A stretch of DNA of 64,000 nt from Streptomyces sp. JB150 (lineage in GTDB: Bacteria > Actinomycetota > Actinomycetes > Streptomycetales > Streptomycetaceae). The stretch spans positions 2,208,556 through 2,272,555 of the forward strand of contig NZ_CP049780.1 of NCBI RefSeq assembly GCF_011193355.1. The letters are read 5' to 3'. Below, piece after piece: positions 16,858 to 24,925 of the stretch; position 1 is the first letter of the stretch; every line of letters starts with the position of its first letter. The notes below the pieces were generated by a model, which was not told the origin of the DNA, did not search any database, and was given only the letters and a program-made list of their open reading frames with translations. Position numbers and translations under genes: made by a program.

Positions 16858-18311
16858 ACGCACTGACCAACTACCTCAGCGCCGGCCTCCTCGGCTTCGG
16901 CCTGCTCCTGAAGTCACCGGACCTGCTGCGCCACCGGCACGACCCCTACCTGCGCTCCCTGTGCACGGTCCTCGGCCTGGCCGGCCTGTGCTTCGTCCTC
17001 GGCGCCCCGCCCACCATCGGCGCCGTCAACCGGATCAGCGGCGTCCCCAACCTCGCCGCGCCCGTGACGTACGTGGCGATCACCGCGTACAGCGCCGCCT
17101 CCCAGGTGCTGGTCGTCCGCTGGCGCGGCGGCCCCGGCGTACGGCGCACCACCCGGCGCTGGGTCCTCGCCTACGCCTGCGTCGTCACCGGCATCGTGAC
17201 CATGTTCGCCCTCGGTGACGCGCCCGTGGAGCGCCGTACCGACCTGGACACCTACTACGCGAACACGCCGTACATCCGCGAGATGATCCTGCTGTACCTG
17301 CTCGCGCATCTCACCGCCGTCGCCGTCACCACCGTCTCGTCCCTGCGCTGGGCCCGCCAGGTGGACGGCTGGCTGCGGGCGGGCCTGGTGACGCTGGGCA
17401 TCGGCACCCTGTGCGGCGCCGGATACAGCGTCATCAAGCTCGTCGCCGTCGCCGCCCGCTGGGGCGGCCTCGACTGGTCGGCGCTCGACCGCAGCGTGTC
17501 CCCGGCGGCGGCCGGCCTCGGCGCGCTCGTGACGGTCATCGGCATCCTGATCCCGCTCGCCGGCCCCCGGCTCACCCGGTGGCGGCAGGCGCGGCTGACG
17601 TACCGCCGCCTCGAACCCCTGGAGCGCGAACTGGACGACATCCTGGTACGCCGCGCCCTGCGCCTGCCGCGCCCGCGCTGGGCCTCCCCCGTCACCCGGC
17701 TGGTGTGGCGCCAGACCAGCATCCACAACGCGCTGAGCCATCTCGACGCGTACGTCGACCGCGAGCTGTACGACGCGACCCTGCGCGAGGCGCTGCGCGC
17801 CACGGGCGATCCGCGGCGGGCCGCGGCCCGCGCGTGGGCGACGGTCATCGCGGCGGCGGTGCGGGAGGCGGCGGAAACGGTGGCGGCGGAGCCGCTGGTG
17901 GCGGGATCAGTGGTCGCGGGACCGGTGGTCGCAGGATCGGCGGTCGCGGGACCGGTGGTCGCGGGACCGGTGGCGGCCGAGTCCGGGGCAGCGGCGGGGC
18001 CGGTGGCGGGGGACCGGTTCACGGGCCCGCTCTCGGACCCGCGCTCGGACCGGTTCACGGACCCGCGCTCGGACCGGTTCCGTGACCCGCTGTCGGACCG
18101 GTTCCGGGACCCGCTGTCGGACCGGCTCGCCGATCCGTTCCCCGACCCGTTCGCGGACCGGTTCTCCGGCCGGTTCCCCGACCGGGCGCCCGATCCGGAC
18201 GCCCTGGTGGACATCGCCGACGCGCTCGCCGACGTCCTCGCCACCGCCGCGCCGCCGCACGGCGCCGACGGGCCGCAGCCGGTGCCGGCCGCGCGGGGCT
18301 CGCGCGTATGA
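16854..18311 (+). CDS. MAB_1171c-type multi-pass membrane protein with repetitive C-terminus
   Basis: 485 aa. The first about 235 residues form six to seven membrane helices with the marker 'TDLDTYYANTPYIREMILLYLL', shared almost word for word by the next gene. A soluble part follows ('RRLEPLERELDDILVRRALRL', 'HNALSHLDAYVDRELY'). The last about 140 residues are low-complexity: VAGP/VAGS repeats, then D-P-x-S-D-R-F repeats. Called a putative transporter in databases, without known substrate. Coupled to the peptidase upstream and the paralogue downstream by ATGA overlaps; the peptidase and membrane proteins probably work together. Confidence 0.82.
   Translation: MNALTNYLSAGLLGFGLLLKSPDLLRHRHDPYLRSLCTVLGLAGLCFVLGAPPTIGAVNRISGVPNLAAPVTYVAITAYSAASQVLVVRWRGGPGVRRTTRRWVLAYACVVTGIVTMFALGDAPVERRTDLDTYYANTPYIREMILLYLLAHLTAVAVTTVSSLRWARQVDGWLRAGLVTLGIGTLCGAGYSVIKLVAVAARWGGLDWSALDRSVSPAAAGLGALVTVIGILIPLAGPRLTRWRQARLTYRRLEPLERELDDILVRRALRLPRPRWASPVTRLVWRQTSIHNALSHLDAYVDRELYDATLREALRATGDPRRAAARAWATVIAAAVREAAETVAAEPLVAGSVVAGPVVAGSAVAGPVVAGPVAAESGAAAGPVAGDRFTGPLSDPRSDRFTDPRSDRFRDPLSDRFRDPLSDRLADPFPDPFADRFSGRFPDRAPDPDALVDIADALADVLATAAPPHGADGPQPVPAARGSRV
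17893..18190 (+). repeat. in-frame tandem repeats in the membrane protein tail
   Basis: Two consecutive arrays inside the gene: about six copies of a 15-18-nt unit encoding VAGPV/VAGSV (17893-17980), then about nine copies of a 21-27-nt unit encoding DPxSDRFxDP variants (18019-18190). Copies are close enough at nucleotide level to suggest recent slippage or unequal exchange. All stay in frame. Confidence 0.75.
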
Positions 18312-19483
18312 GCCTCGTCGTCTACGGGGCGGCCGTGGCGCTCACGCTCTCCGCCGTCGTGCTGTTCCGGCGGCCGCCGCGGCCCGTGCACAACCCGCTG
18401 ACCGTGTCCACCTGTGTGGCGATCCTGCTCGGCGCGCTCGTGTTCTGCTGCTCGGCCCCGGCGACCCTGGCCGCCGTCAACGAGCTGACCGGCATCCCCA
18501 ACTTCGGGGCGCCGCTCACGTACGGGATGCTCTCGGCGTACAGCTGCTCGCTGCTGATCCTGCTGATCAACTGGCGGGGCGGGGCCCGCGAGCGGGTGCG
18601 GCGGCTGATCCGGGACTGCGTGCTCGCCTACGGTGCGCTGATCGTGGCCATCGTGGTGCTGTTCGCGCTCGCGGACGCGCGCGCCGAGCGGCTGACCGAC
18701 CTCGACACGTACTACGCCAACACGCCGTTCATGCGCGAGATGATCGTGCTGTACCTGCTCGGGCACACCGCGGCGATGGCGGCGATGTGCGCCGTGTGCC
18801 GCAAGTGGGGCCGGGAGGTCACCGGGCTGCTGGGCGCGGGACTGCGGCTGATCCTCATCGGGGCGCTGCTGGACCTGGTCGGGTTCCAGGTGGCCAAGTA
18901 CACGGCGGTGGTGGCCCGGTGGACGGGCCACGACCTGGACTTCCTGTCCACGAGCGTCGCCCCGCCGATGGCCGCCCTCGGGGCCCTCGTCTGCTCCGCC
19001 GGTTTCGTGCTGCCGCGGCTGCTGCCCGCCGCCGTCGCGCACTGGTGCGGGCTGCGGGACTACTGGCGGCTGGGGCCGCTGTGGTCGCGGGTGGCGTTCG
19101 TGTCGACGGCCCCGAAGCCGCCCGTGTCCTGGTGGCAGCTGCCGCTGGAGCGGCTGCACTGGCGTGAGGTCGCCATCCACGACGCGCTGCTCGCGCTCGC
19201 GCCGTACTTCGACGAGCGGGTGCGGCAGGCGGCGCTGTCGGCCGCCCTGGGGGACGGCCGCTCACCGCACGAGGCGCGGGTGGCCGCCGAGGCGGCCATG
19301 CTCGCCGCCGCCGCGCACCGGGCCGCCGCCCGCGAGGCCCCGCTCACCGACCCCAGCACCTACCGCCTGCACGCCACGGAGGTCTCCGGCGCCGCCGGCC
19401 TGGTCGAGCTGGCCCAGGCGCTGACCCGAACTCCTCCCTGGGGAACGGCTCGTGAAGGTACGGTGAGAGCCTTCCAGGACTAG
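18308..19483 (+). CDS. MAB_1171c-type membrane protein (paralogue)
   Basis: 391 aa. Seven predicted helices over the first about 245 residues, including 'TDLDTYYANTPFMREMIVLYLLGH', aligned with the upstream gene and showing an ancient tandem duplication. The cytoplasmic tail has 'WRLGPLWSRV' and 'HWREVAIHDALLALAPYFDERVR' like its neighbour, but lacks the repeat-rich extension. ATGA-coupled. Function unknown; the pair likely forms a heteromeric complex (inference). Confidence 0.82.
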   Translation: MSLVVYGAAVALTLSAVVLFRRPPRPVHNPLTVSTCVAILLGALVFCCSAPATLAAVNELTGIPNFGAPLTYGMLSAYSCSLLILLINWRGGARERVRRLIRDCVLAYGALIVAIVVLFALADARAERLTDLDTYYANTPFMREMIVLYLLGHTAAMAAMCAVCRKWGREVTGLLGAGLRLILIGALLDLVGFQVAKYTAVVARWTGHDLDFLSTSVAPPMAALGALVCSAGFVLPRLLPAAVAHWCGLRDYWRLGPLWSRVAFVSTAPKPPVSWWQLPLERLHWREVAIHDALLALAPYFDERVRQAALSAALGDGRSPHEARVAAEAAMLAAAAHRAAAREAPLTDPSTYRLHATEVSGAAGLVELAQALTRTPPWGTAREGTVRAFQD

Positions 19484-19574
19484 GGGGTGTCCTGTCGACT
19501 GGCCGGCACAGGTGCGGCGGGGTCGGTGCGCCCCCCTCTGTGGGCCTGTGTCATGGCCGAGTGCGAGGAGCCCC

Positions 19575-20957
19575 GTGTCGCGTAGAGCTGTCGTCATCGG
19601 TGCCGGTCTGGCCGGCATGCTGGCCGCGGCGGCCTTGTCCGCCGTCGTCGACGAGGTCGTCGTATGGGACCGCGACGACCTGCCCGACGGACCGGAGCAC
19701 CGCAAGGGGCTGCCCCAGGGGCGGCACGCGCATCTGCTGCTGGCCGGGGGCCTGGCGGCGATGGAGGACCTGGTGCCCGGCGGGAGCATCCGCGAGCGGC
19801 TGCTCGCCGAGGGCGCCCGGGAGGTGTCGCTGGCCTCGGACATGGTGTCCCTGGGCACGGAGGGCTGGTTCCGGCGCTGGCGTGGTCCGGGGCCGCGGAT
19901 GCTGTCGTGCAGCCGGGCGCTGCTCGACTGGGCGGTCCGGGACGCGGTGCTCGCCCACGGCGGCGTGCGGCTGCGCAAGGGGCAGGTCGTCGAACTGGCC
20001 GGTGACCGGCGGCGGATCGAGGGCGTACGGGTGTCGGCGGCGGACGGCGACGAGGACGTCCCCGCGGACTTCGTGGTCGACGCGAGCGGCCGGGGCTCAC
20101 GGGTCGGCGCCTGGCTGCGCGCGGTCGGGGTCACGGACGTGCGGGAGCGGACCGTCGACTCGGGGCTGGTCAACGCGACGCGGATCTACCGCATCCCCGA
20201 GGGCGCGGAGGACTTCCCCGTCACGGTGCTCAACGCCGACCCGTACGGGTCCCGGCCCGGCCGCAGCGGGATGGTCCTGCCGATCGAGGGCGGCCGGTGG
20301 ATGGCGAGCCTCGCCGGCACGCGCGGCGGCGAGCCGCCGTCGGACCCGGACGCCTTCCTCCGGTACGCGCTGGAGCTGCCGCACCCCCTCGTGGGCCGGC
20401 TGATCGCCGGCGCCGAACCGCTCACCGGCGTCCACGTCAGCCGCTCCACCAGCAACCACCGCCGCTATCCGGAGAAGGCCCGGCACTGGCCGGAACGCTT
20501 CGTCGTCCTCGGGGACGCGCTGGCCAGTTTCAACCCGGCGTACGGGCAGGGCATGTCGGTGGCGGCGCTCGGCGCGCGGATCCTCGCCCGCGAACTGGAG
20601 CGCACCGGCCTCACCGGGCCCGGCCTCGCGCGCAAGGTCCAGCGCGGGACCGCCGGCGTCGTCGAGGCGGCCTGGACCATGGCCGTCGGCCAGGACATCT
20701 GGTTCCCCGGCACCCGCGGCGGCAGCCCCGGACTCCCGGACCGGCTGATGATGCGCTACACCCGCCGCATGATCCGCGCCACCACCGGCTCCTACAGCGC
20801 GGCCACCGCCGTCTGGGACGTCACCAGCATGACCGCGGGCCCCACCCGGCTGCTGCGCCCGCGCGCGGTCCTCGCCGCGGCGATCGGCCCGGTCAAGCGG
20901 CCGCTGACCGGGCCGCCGCTCAGTCCGGAGGAACGCAAGGTGGCGGGGCTGCCGTAG
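19575..20957 (+). CDS. FAD-dependent oxidoreductase/monooxygenase-like protein
   Basis: 460 aa. N-terminal dinucleotide-binding motif 'VVIGAGLAGMLAAAAL' (GxGxxG, residues about 6-21) and the second flavin motif 'VVLGDALASFNPAYGQGMSVAALG' (about 311-334) place it among the geranylgeranyl-reductase/PHBH-like flavoproteins. Substrate unknown. GTG 19575 has GAGGAG 4 nt upstream and starts directly before the Rossmann strand. 91 nt downstream of the membrane-protein pair, so probably the last gene of that operon; the same order recurs in other Streptomyces (recalled, not searched). Confidence 0.85.
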   Translation: MSRRAVVIGAGLAGMLAAAALSAVVDEVVVWDRDDLPDGPEHRKGLPQGRHAHLLLAGGLAAMEDLVPGGSIRERLLAEGAREVSLASDMVSLGTEGWFRRWRGPGPRMLSCSRALLDWAVRDAVLAHGGVRLRKGQVVELAGDRRRIEGVRVSAADGDEDVPADFVVDASGRGSRVGAWLRAVGVTDVRERTVDSGLVNATRIYRIPEGAEDFPVTVLNADPYGSRPGRSGMVLPIEGGRWMASLAGTRGGEPPSDPDAFLRYALELPHPLVGRLIAGAEPLTGVHVSRSTSNHRRYPEKARHWPERFVVLGDALASFNPAYGQGMSVAALGARILARELERTGLTGPGLARKVQRGTAGVVEAAWTMAVGQDIWFPGTRGGSPGLPDRLMMRYTRRMIRATTGSYSAATAVWDVTSMTAGPTRLLRPRAVLAAAIGPVKRPLTGPPLSPEERKVAGLP

Positions 20958-20969
20958 CCGGGGGCGGGC

Positions 20970-21821
20970 TCAGCCCGCGAACGCCGGCTGGGGCAGGCCC
21001 TGGCCCGCGTCCGGGACGACCAGGAGGGACCCCGACAGGGGGTGGGGGTCGATGAGGCCGACCCGGGCCGTGGTCAGGTACAGGTCCCTGAGGCCGGGGC
21101 CGCCGAAGGCGCAGGCGGTGACCCGCGGGGTGGGCAGCGCGATCCGGCGGTCGAGGGTGCCGTCGGGGGTGTAGCGGTGCAGGGCGCCGCCGTCCCAGAG
21201 GGCGACCCAGACGCAGCCGTCGGCGTCGACCGTGAGGCCGTCGGGGAAGCCGGCGCCCTCCTCGACGGCGGCGAAGGGGCGGCGGCCGGTCACGCGGGGG
21301 CCGTCGACGTCGAAGACGTCGATCCGGCGGGTCGGGGAGTCGATGTAGTACATGCGGCGGCCGTCGGGGCTCCAGCCCGTGCCGTTGCTGACCGCGACAC
21401 CGTCGAGGACGACTTCCACCGTGCCGTCGCCGGTCAGCCGGGACAGCGTGCCCCCGCCCGGCGCCTCGTCGTAGCGCATGGTGCCCGCCCACAGCGCGCC
21501 GTCGGGGGCGACGGCCGCGTCGTTGGCGCGGCGGCCGGGGACCGGCTCGTGGTGGAGCCAGCGGAAGGCGCCGTCCGGGTCGAGGAGGCCCACCCCGTCG
21601 CGGAGGTTGAGGACCAGGCCGCCGCCCGCGCGCGGCTTCACCGCGCCGACGTGCTGCTCCGTCGTCCGGACCGTGCGGCGGCCCGTCGACGGGTCGAAGC
21701 CGTGGACCCGGCAGCCGAGGATGTCGATCCACAGCAGGCGGCCCCGCGCCGCGTCCCAGGTCGGGCCCTCGCCGAGGGTGGCCTCGGCGCGCACCGCGAC
21801 CTCGATCCCGTACGTCCTCAT
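20970..21821 (-). CDS. SMP-30/gluconolactonase-family sugar lactonase
   Basis: 283 aa six-bladed propeller. Metal ligands appear in 'GEGPTWDAARGRLLWIDI' (Glu), 'RANDAAVAPDGALWAGTM' (Asn) and 'FPDGLTVDADGCVWVALW' (Asp). Members hydrolyse aldonolactones such as gluconolactone or L-arabinonolactone. Coupled to the upstream iclR by ATGA. Because the iclR promoter carries the arabinoside operator, L-arabinonolactone is a reasonable substrate guess, but the sugar dehydrogenase and dehydratase of such a pathway are not in the window. Confidence 0.85.
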   Translation of the reverse strand: MRTYGIEVAVRAEATLGEGPTWDAARGRLLWIDILGCRVHGFDPSTGRRTVRTTEQHVGAVKPRAGGGLVLNLRDGVGLLDPDGAFRWLHHEPVPGRRANDAAVAPDGALWAGTMRYDEAPGGGTLSRLTGDGTVEVVLDGVAVSNGTGWSPDGRRMYYIDSPTRRIDVFDVDGPRVTGRRPFAAVEEGAGFPDGLTVDADGCVWVALWDGGALHRYTPDGTLDRRIALPTPRVTACAFGGPGLRDLYLTTARVGLIDPHPLSGSLLVVPDAGQGLPQPAFAG

Positions 21822-22591
21822 GCCACGCTCCGGTGGCCGAGCCGCTCGGAGAGTTCCGCGGCGCCCTTCGCGGCGAGCTGTTCGAGTTCGGCGCGGCGCT
21901 CCTCGCTCCAGCGGATCATCGGCACCGAGATGGACAGCGCGGCCACCACCTGCCCGGTGCGGTCGCGGACCGGGGCGGCGACACAGCTGACGTCCGGGTT
22001 GGACTCGCGGCTCTCCACGGCGATCCCGCGGTCGCGGATCTCGGCCAGGGTCTCGCGCAGCGCGGCCGGATCGGTGATGCTGTTCGGCGTCATCGCGACC
22101 AGTTCGGCGTCGTCCGGGACGCGCGCCGCGAGTTCCTGCTCCGGGAGGGAGGCGAGCAGCATCTTGCCCACGGATGTGCAGTGCGCCGGGAGGCGGCGGC
22201 CGGCCGCGGAGACCATGCGCACGGCGTGCGTGGAGTCGACCTTGGCGATGTAGATGACGTCGGTGCCCTCCAGGATCGCCACGTGCACCGTCTCGTCGCA
22301 GGTCTCGGCGACGGACCGGGCGACCTGCTGGCCCTCCGCGGCGAGGTCCAGCTGCTCGGCGTAGCGGCTGCCGAGCTGGTACGGCCGTACGCCGAGCCGG
22401 TAGCGTCCGGGCTGGCCGGGCACCTGGACGATGTACGACCGGGCGGCGAGCGTGGTGACCAGCTCGTGGACGGTGGTGCGGGGCAGCTGGAGCTTGCGCA
22501 CGATGTCGGGGGCGGAGAGCGTCCCGTCACCGTCGAGGAAGAGCTCCAGGATGTCGAGAGCCCGGGTCACGGCAGGTACGAGGCGTCCCAC
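21818..22591 (-). CDS. IclR-family transcriptional regulator
   Basis: 257 aa: N-terminal winged HTH ('TLSAPDIVRKLQLPRTTVHELVTTLAARSYI') and C-terminal effector domain with 'GKMLLASLP', 'ESRESNPDVSCVAAPVRDRTGQVVAALSISVP'. GTG 22591 has a strong AGGGAGGGGG ribosome binding site; the frame extends to 22657 but that part covers the operator. The operator TTCGAGAT-type dyad lies 20 bp upstream and matches those of the arabinanase and ABC operon, so this protein is the best candidate for the shared regulator, autoregulating itself. Confidence 0.88.
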   Translation of the reverse strand: MGRLVPAVTRALDILELFLDGDGTLSAPDIVRKLQLPRTTVHELVTTLAARSYIVQVPGQPGRYRLGVRPYQLGSRYAEQLDLAAEGQQVARSVAETCDETVHVAILEGTDVIYIAKVDSTHAVRMVSAAGRRLPAHCTSVGKMLLASLPEQELAARVPDDAELVAMTPNSITDPAALRETLAEIRDRGIAVESRESNPDVSCVAAPVRDRTGQVVAALSISVPMIRWSEERRAELEQLAAKGAAELSERLGHRSVA

Positions 22592-22610
22592 GACCGGCCC
22601 CCTCCCTGTG

Positions 22611-22644
22611 TTCGAGATTTCAACAGATGGTCGGAATAGCGAAC
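22611..22644 (-). promoter_or_regulatory. operator before iclR, third copy of the arabinoside motif
   Basis: TTCGA-GATT-TCAAC (22611-22624) followed 16 nt later by CGAAC (22640-22644). The spacing equals that at 1439/1455 and 15479/15495. The right arm is weaker than in the two metabolic promoters, as often seen for autoregulatory sites. Confidence 0.6.
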
Positions 22645-22731
22645 ACAGGCTACTCATGGAGGGTCCGGCAGGGCAATGGGTCCCGCGCAGGCACCGGCGG
22701 GCGCGGCCCGCACCGGCTCACGGGCGCCGCA

Positions 22732-23244
22732 TCAGCCCAGGATCTCCCGCAGCCAGGACCGCTCCGCCCGGCTGGTGGCGCGCGCGACGATGAGCATCCC
22801 GCGGCGGTAGGGGTCACCGGTGTCCTCGGCGCGCAGCGGGCCGTCGCCGTCGTGGAAGAAGCTCGCGGGCCGTTCCAGGAACTCCAGCCGCCGGCGCAGT
22901 ACCGCGTGCTGGTCGGCGGTGTCGGGGAGCAGGGAGAGGAAGGCCAGGACCGTGAAGAAGCGCGTGCTGTCGCTGATGTCCAGGCCGTCGGCCTCCCGCA
23001 GCCGCCGCAACAGCTCGTCCCGGCCGGCGCCGGTCAGGCTCAGGGTGTGCCGCCGGGCGGCCGAGGCGCCCGGTTCGCTCCGCCGCTCCAGCAGCCCGGC
23101 CGCGACCAGCCGGTTGATCGCCGGATAGAGGCTGCCGTCGCTGACCGGCCGCGCGTGGCCCGACAAGTGGGCGATGCGGACGCGCAGTTGATAGCCGTGC
23201 AGCGGCCCCTCGGCCAGGAATCCCAGAATCGCGAGTTCGAGCAT
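22732..23244 (-). CDS. PadR-family transcriptional regulator
   Basis: 170 aa. N-terminal PadR winged helix: 'LELAILGFLAEGPLHGYQLRVRI' and 'SDGSLYPAINRLVAAGLLER', then a C-terminal helical dimerisation region ('DSTRFFTVLAFLSLLP'). Start placed at ATG 23244, which begins the conserved 'MLELAILGFL'; GTG/ATG codons up to 23262 would add six residues. Divergent from an isochorismatase-like gene with a strong palindrome between them, so it probably represses both. Confidence 0.88.
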   Translation of the reverse strand: MLELAILGFLAEGPLHGYQLRVRIAHLSGHARPVSDGSLYPAINRLVAAGLLERRSEPGASAARRHTLSLTGAGRDELLRRLREADGLDISDSTRFFTVLAFLSLLPDTADQHAVLRRRLEFLERPASFFHDGDGPLRAEDTGDPYRRGMLIVARATSRAERSWLREILG

Positions 23245-23260
23245 GCTGCTACTCTCGCAC

Positions 23261-23286
23261 ATCGAAACGAGGTACCTCGAATCGAT
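23261..23286. promoter_or_regulatory. PadR operator palindrome
   Basis: A perfect 12-bp core CGAGGTACCTCG (23268-23279) flanked by partly symmetric ATCGA/TCGAT arms. It lies midway between divergent starts at 23244 and 23309. Size and symmetry fit a PadR dimer site. Confidence 0.65.
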
Positions 23287-23308
23287 GTAGAGAGGGCGGG
23301 GAGCGGGA

Positions 23309-23971
23309 ATGACGTACAGCGAGGAATGGGTGACCGCGCGGGCACGGGACGCCTACGAGCACGGCCGGGCCTCGTTCGAGGTGCGGCCCGAGCGGACGGC
23401 GCTGCTGGTCATCGACATGCAGGACGAGTTCGTCCGGCCCGGCTGGAGCCCCTACTGGGTGCCCGCGGCGACCCGGATGGCACCCCGGCTGCGGCAGCTG
23501 ACCGAGGTGTGCCGGGCCGCCTCCGTCCCGGTGCTCTGGACGATCTTCGACGACACGCACCTCGGACTGGACCGGCCGCACGCCCTGCGGTTCCTCCCGC
23601 ACGCCGGCACCGACTGGCGCCGGCCGGGACCCGCCGAGGTCTGGGCCCCGATGGCCCGCCGCCCCGACGAGGTCCTGATCCGCAAGCCGTCCTACGGCGC
23701 CTTCTACGACACCCCGCTCGACACGATCCTGCGCAACCTCGGCCGCGACACGGTCATCGTCACCGGAACGCTCACCAACTACTGCTGCGGCACCACCGCC
23801 CGGCAGGCCTACGAGCGCGGCTACCGGGTCGTCGTCGGCTCCGACGTCACGGCCACCGACGACGAGTCCCGCCAGGAACCCGAACTCGCCGTCCTGCGCA
23901 AGGGCTTCGCACTCGTGCTGACCGCCGAGGAGATCACGGCCCGGTTGACCGCGGCCGCGCCCCTGCGGTGA
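23309..23971 (+). CDS. isochorismatase-like cysteine hydrolase
   Basis: 220 aa. The catalytic triad is visible: Asp36 in 'LVIDMQDEF', Lys126 in 'IRKPSYGAF' and Cys159/160 in 'TLTNYCCGTTARQAYERGY'. The cis-peptide region 'VTGTLTNYC' precedes Cys. Family members hydrolyse isochorismate, nicotinamide, N-carbamoyl compounds or other amides; the extra W/P-rich loop near 'RPGWSPYWVPAATRM' gives no substrate clue. ATG 23309 has GGGGAGCGGGA upstream. Single gene, controlled by the divergent PadR protein. Confidence 0.88.
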   Translation: MTYSEEWVTARARDAYEHGRASFEVRPERTALLVIDMQDEFVRPGWSPYWVPAATRMAPRLRQLTEVCRAASVPVLWTIFDDTHLGLDRPHALRFLPHAGTDWRRPGPAEVWAPMARRPDEVLIRKPSYGAFYDTPLDTILRNLGRDTVIVTGTLTNYCCGTTARQAYERGYRVVVGSDVTATDDESRQEPELAVLRKGFALVLTAEEITARLTAAAPLR

Positions 23972-24055
23972 GACGAGCGCGGCGCGGTCACCAGGTCCCG
24001 CCACTCCCGGAGCCGTACGGGATGCGCGGGCGCGGGCACTGGCGCAGGTCGCCGG

Positions 24056-24139
24056 GTGCTGCGACCGGGCGGCCACCTGATGCTGTCCACCCCGAACCTG
24101 GCTGCCTGGTACAACCGCGCCCTGCTGGCCGCCGGGGGG
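24056..24139 (+). pseudogene. fragment of a class I SAM methyltransferase (middle part, plus strand)
   Basis: Encodes 'VLRPGGHLMLSTPNLAAWYN' followed by RALLAAG, the conserved post-motif III segment of small SAM-dependent methyltransferases. No motif I lies upstream in this orientation and the frame then runs into sequence antisense to other fragments. A broken piece. Confidence 0.7.
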
Positions 24140-24141
24140 TG

Positions 24142-24213
24142 GCCGGGGAGCAGGGGCGCCGCGGCTGCGGCGGCGGTGCCGTCGCCGCAGCCGATGTCGA
24201 GGACCGTGCGCCC
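24142..24213 (-). pseudogene. fragment of a class I SAM methyltransferase (motif I, minus strand)
   Basis: Reads 'TVLDIGCGDGTAAAAAAPLL', a textbook SAM-binding motif I (DIGCGDG). It faces the plus-strand middle fragment tail to tail at about 24140, so an inversion has separated the two halves of one or two related genes. Confidence 0.65.
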
Positions 24214-24239
24214 GCCGCCGGGCTCCCTGCGCGGCGGCG

Positions 24240-24415
24240 ATCGGCAGGGGGCGGTAGACGACGAGCTGGGCGGCGAAACCGGCGGCCGCGCAGGCCAGCC
24301 GGTCCAGGGCGCGCAGCGGGCGCGGTACGCCGTTGAAGGGCGCCCCGGCGAGCCGTACGACCTCGAACCCGGCCGCCGGGACGAACATCCGCAGCGCGCG
24401 GGCCGTGTACAGGCG
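24240..24415 (-). pseudogene. fragment of a class I SAM methyltransferase (C-terminal part, minus strand)
   Basis: Reads 'RLYTARALRMFVPAAGFEVV' then 'RLAGAPFNGVPRPLRALDRL', the usual C-terminal end of the same methyltransferase type, finishing near VVYRPLP. It sits upstream, on the minus strand, of the motif I fragment, an order opposite to that of an intact gene. Confidence 0.65.
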
Positions 24416-24489
24416 CAGAACGGCAGCCCGCCGCCGGTGAGTTCGCCGCGCACCGCGTACGGCAGGCGGGTGCGGGCGCGGGGGCGGGC

Positions 24490-24925
24490 ATGGTGATGCG
24501 CAGGGGGCGGGGGCGGGCGCGCCCGCTGCTGCTCCTGCTGTGCGTACCGTCCCTGGCGGCCGGGGTCTGGCTCTGCCGGGCCGCCGAACGCCGCGCCGCG
24601 CGCCGCCACCGGCTGCCGACGGCGGGCGTCGAGTACGGCGTGGCGGTGGGGTTGCTCTACGGGGTCAGCTCGCTGGCCGTGAAGGGCGTGTCCGGCCACT
24701 GGGCGCCGGGCGACCTCGCCGGGACGCTCGGCGCGGTCCTGCGCTCCCCGTACCCCTGTCTGCTGCTGTGCACGGGCGGGTTCGGGCTGGTCATGTCGCA
24801 GGCCGCGCTGCAACGCTGCCGGGCCTCGCTGATCGTGCCGGTGTGCACGACGGTGACCTGCCTGTACACGGCCGTGCTGGGCACCCTGTCGTTCGGCGAG
24901 GCCCTGCCCGGCGACCCGGTGCGGC
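24490..24925 (+). pseudogene. truncated DMT/EamA-type transporter (C-terminal half)
   Basis: About 145 residues with four hydrophobic helices: 'VGLLYGVSSLAVKGVSGHWA', 'SPYPCLLLCTGGFGLVMSQA', 'LIVPVCTTVTCLYTAVLGTLSFGEALPGDPVR'. This is the second half of a drug/metabolite transporter; the first half is missing and the last helix is cut at about 24925, where the frame turns into unrelated sequence. Confidence 0.65.

Noticed and set aside
17893..18190. CRISPR array
   Set aside because: Repeats are contiguous, in frame and without unique spacers of constant length.
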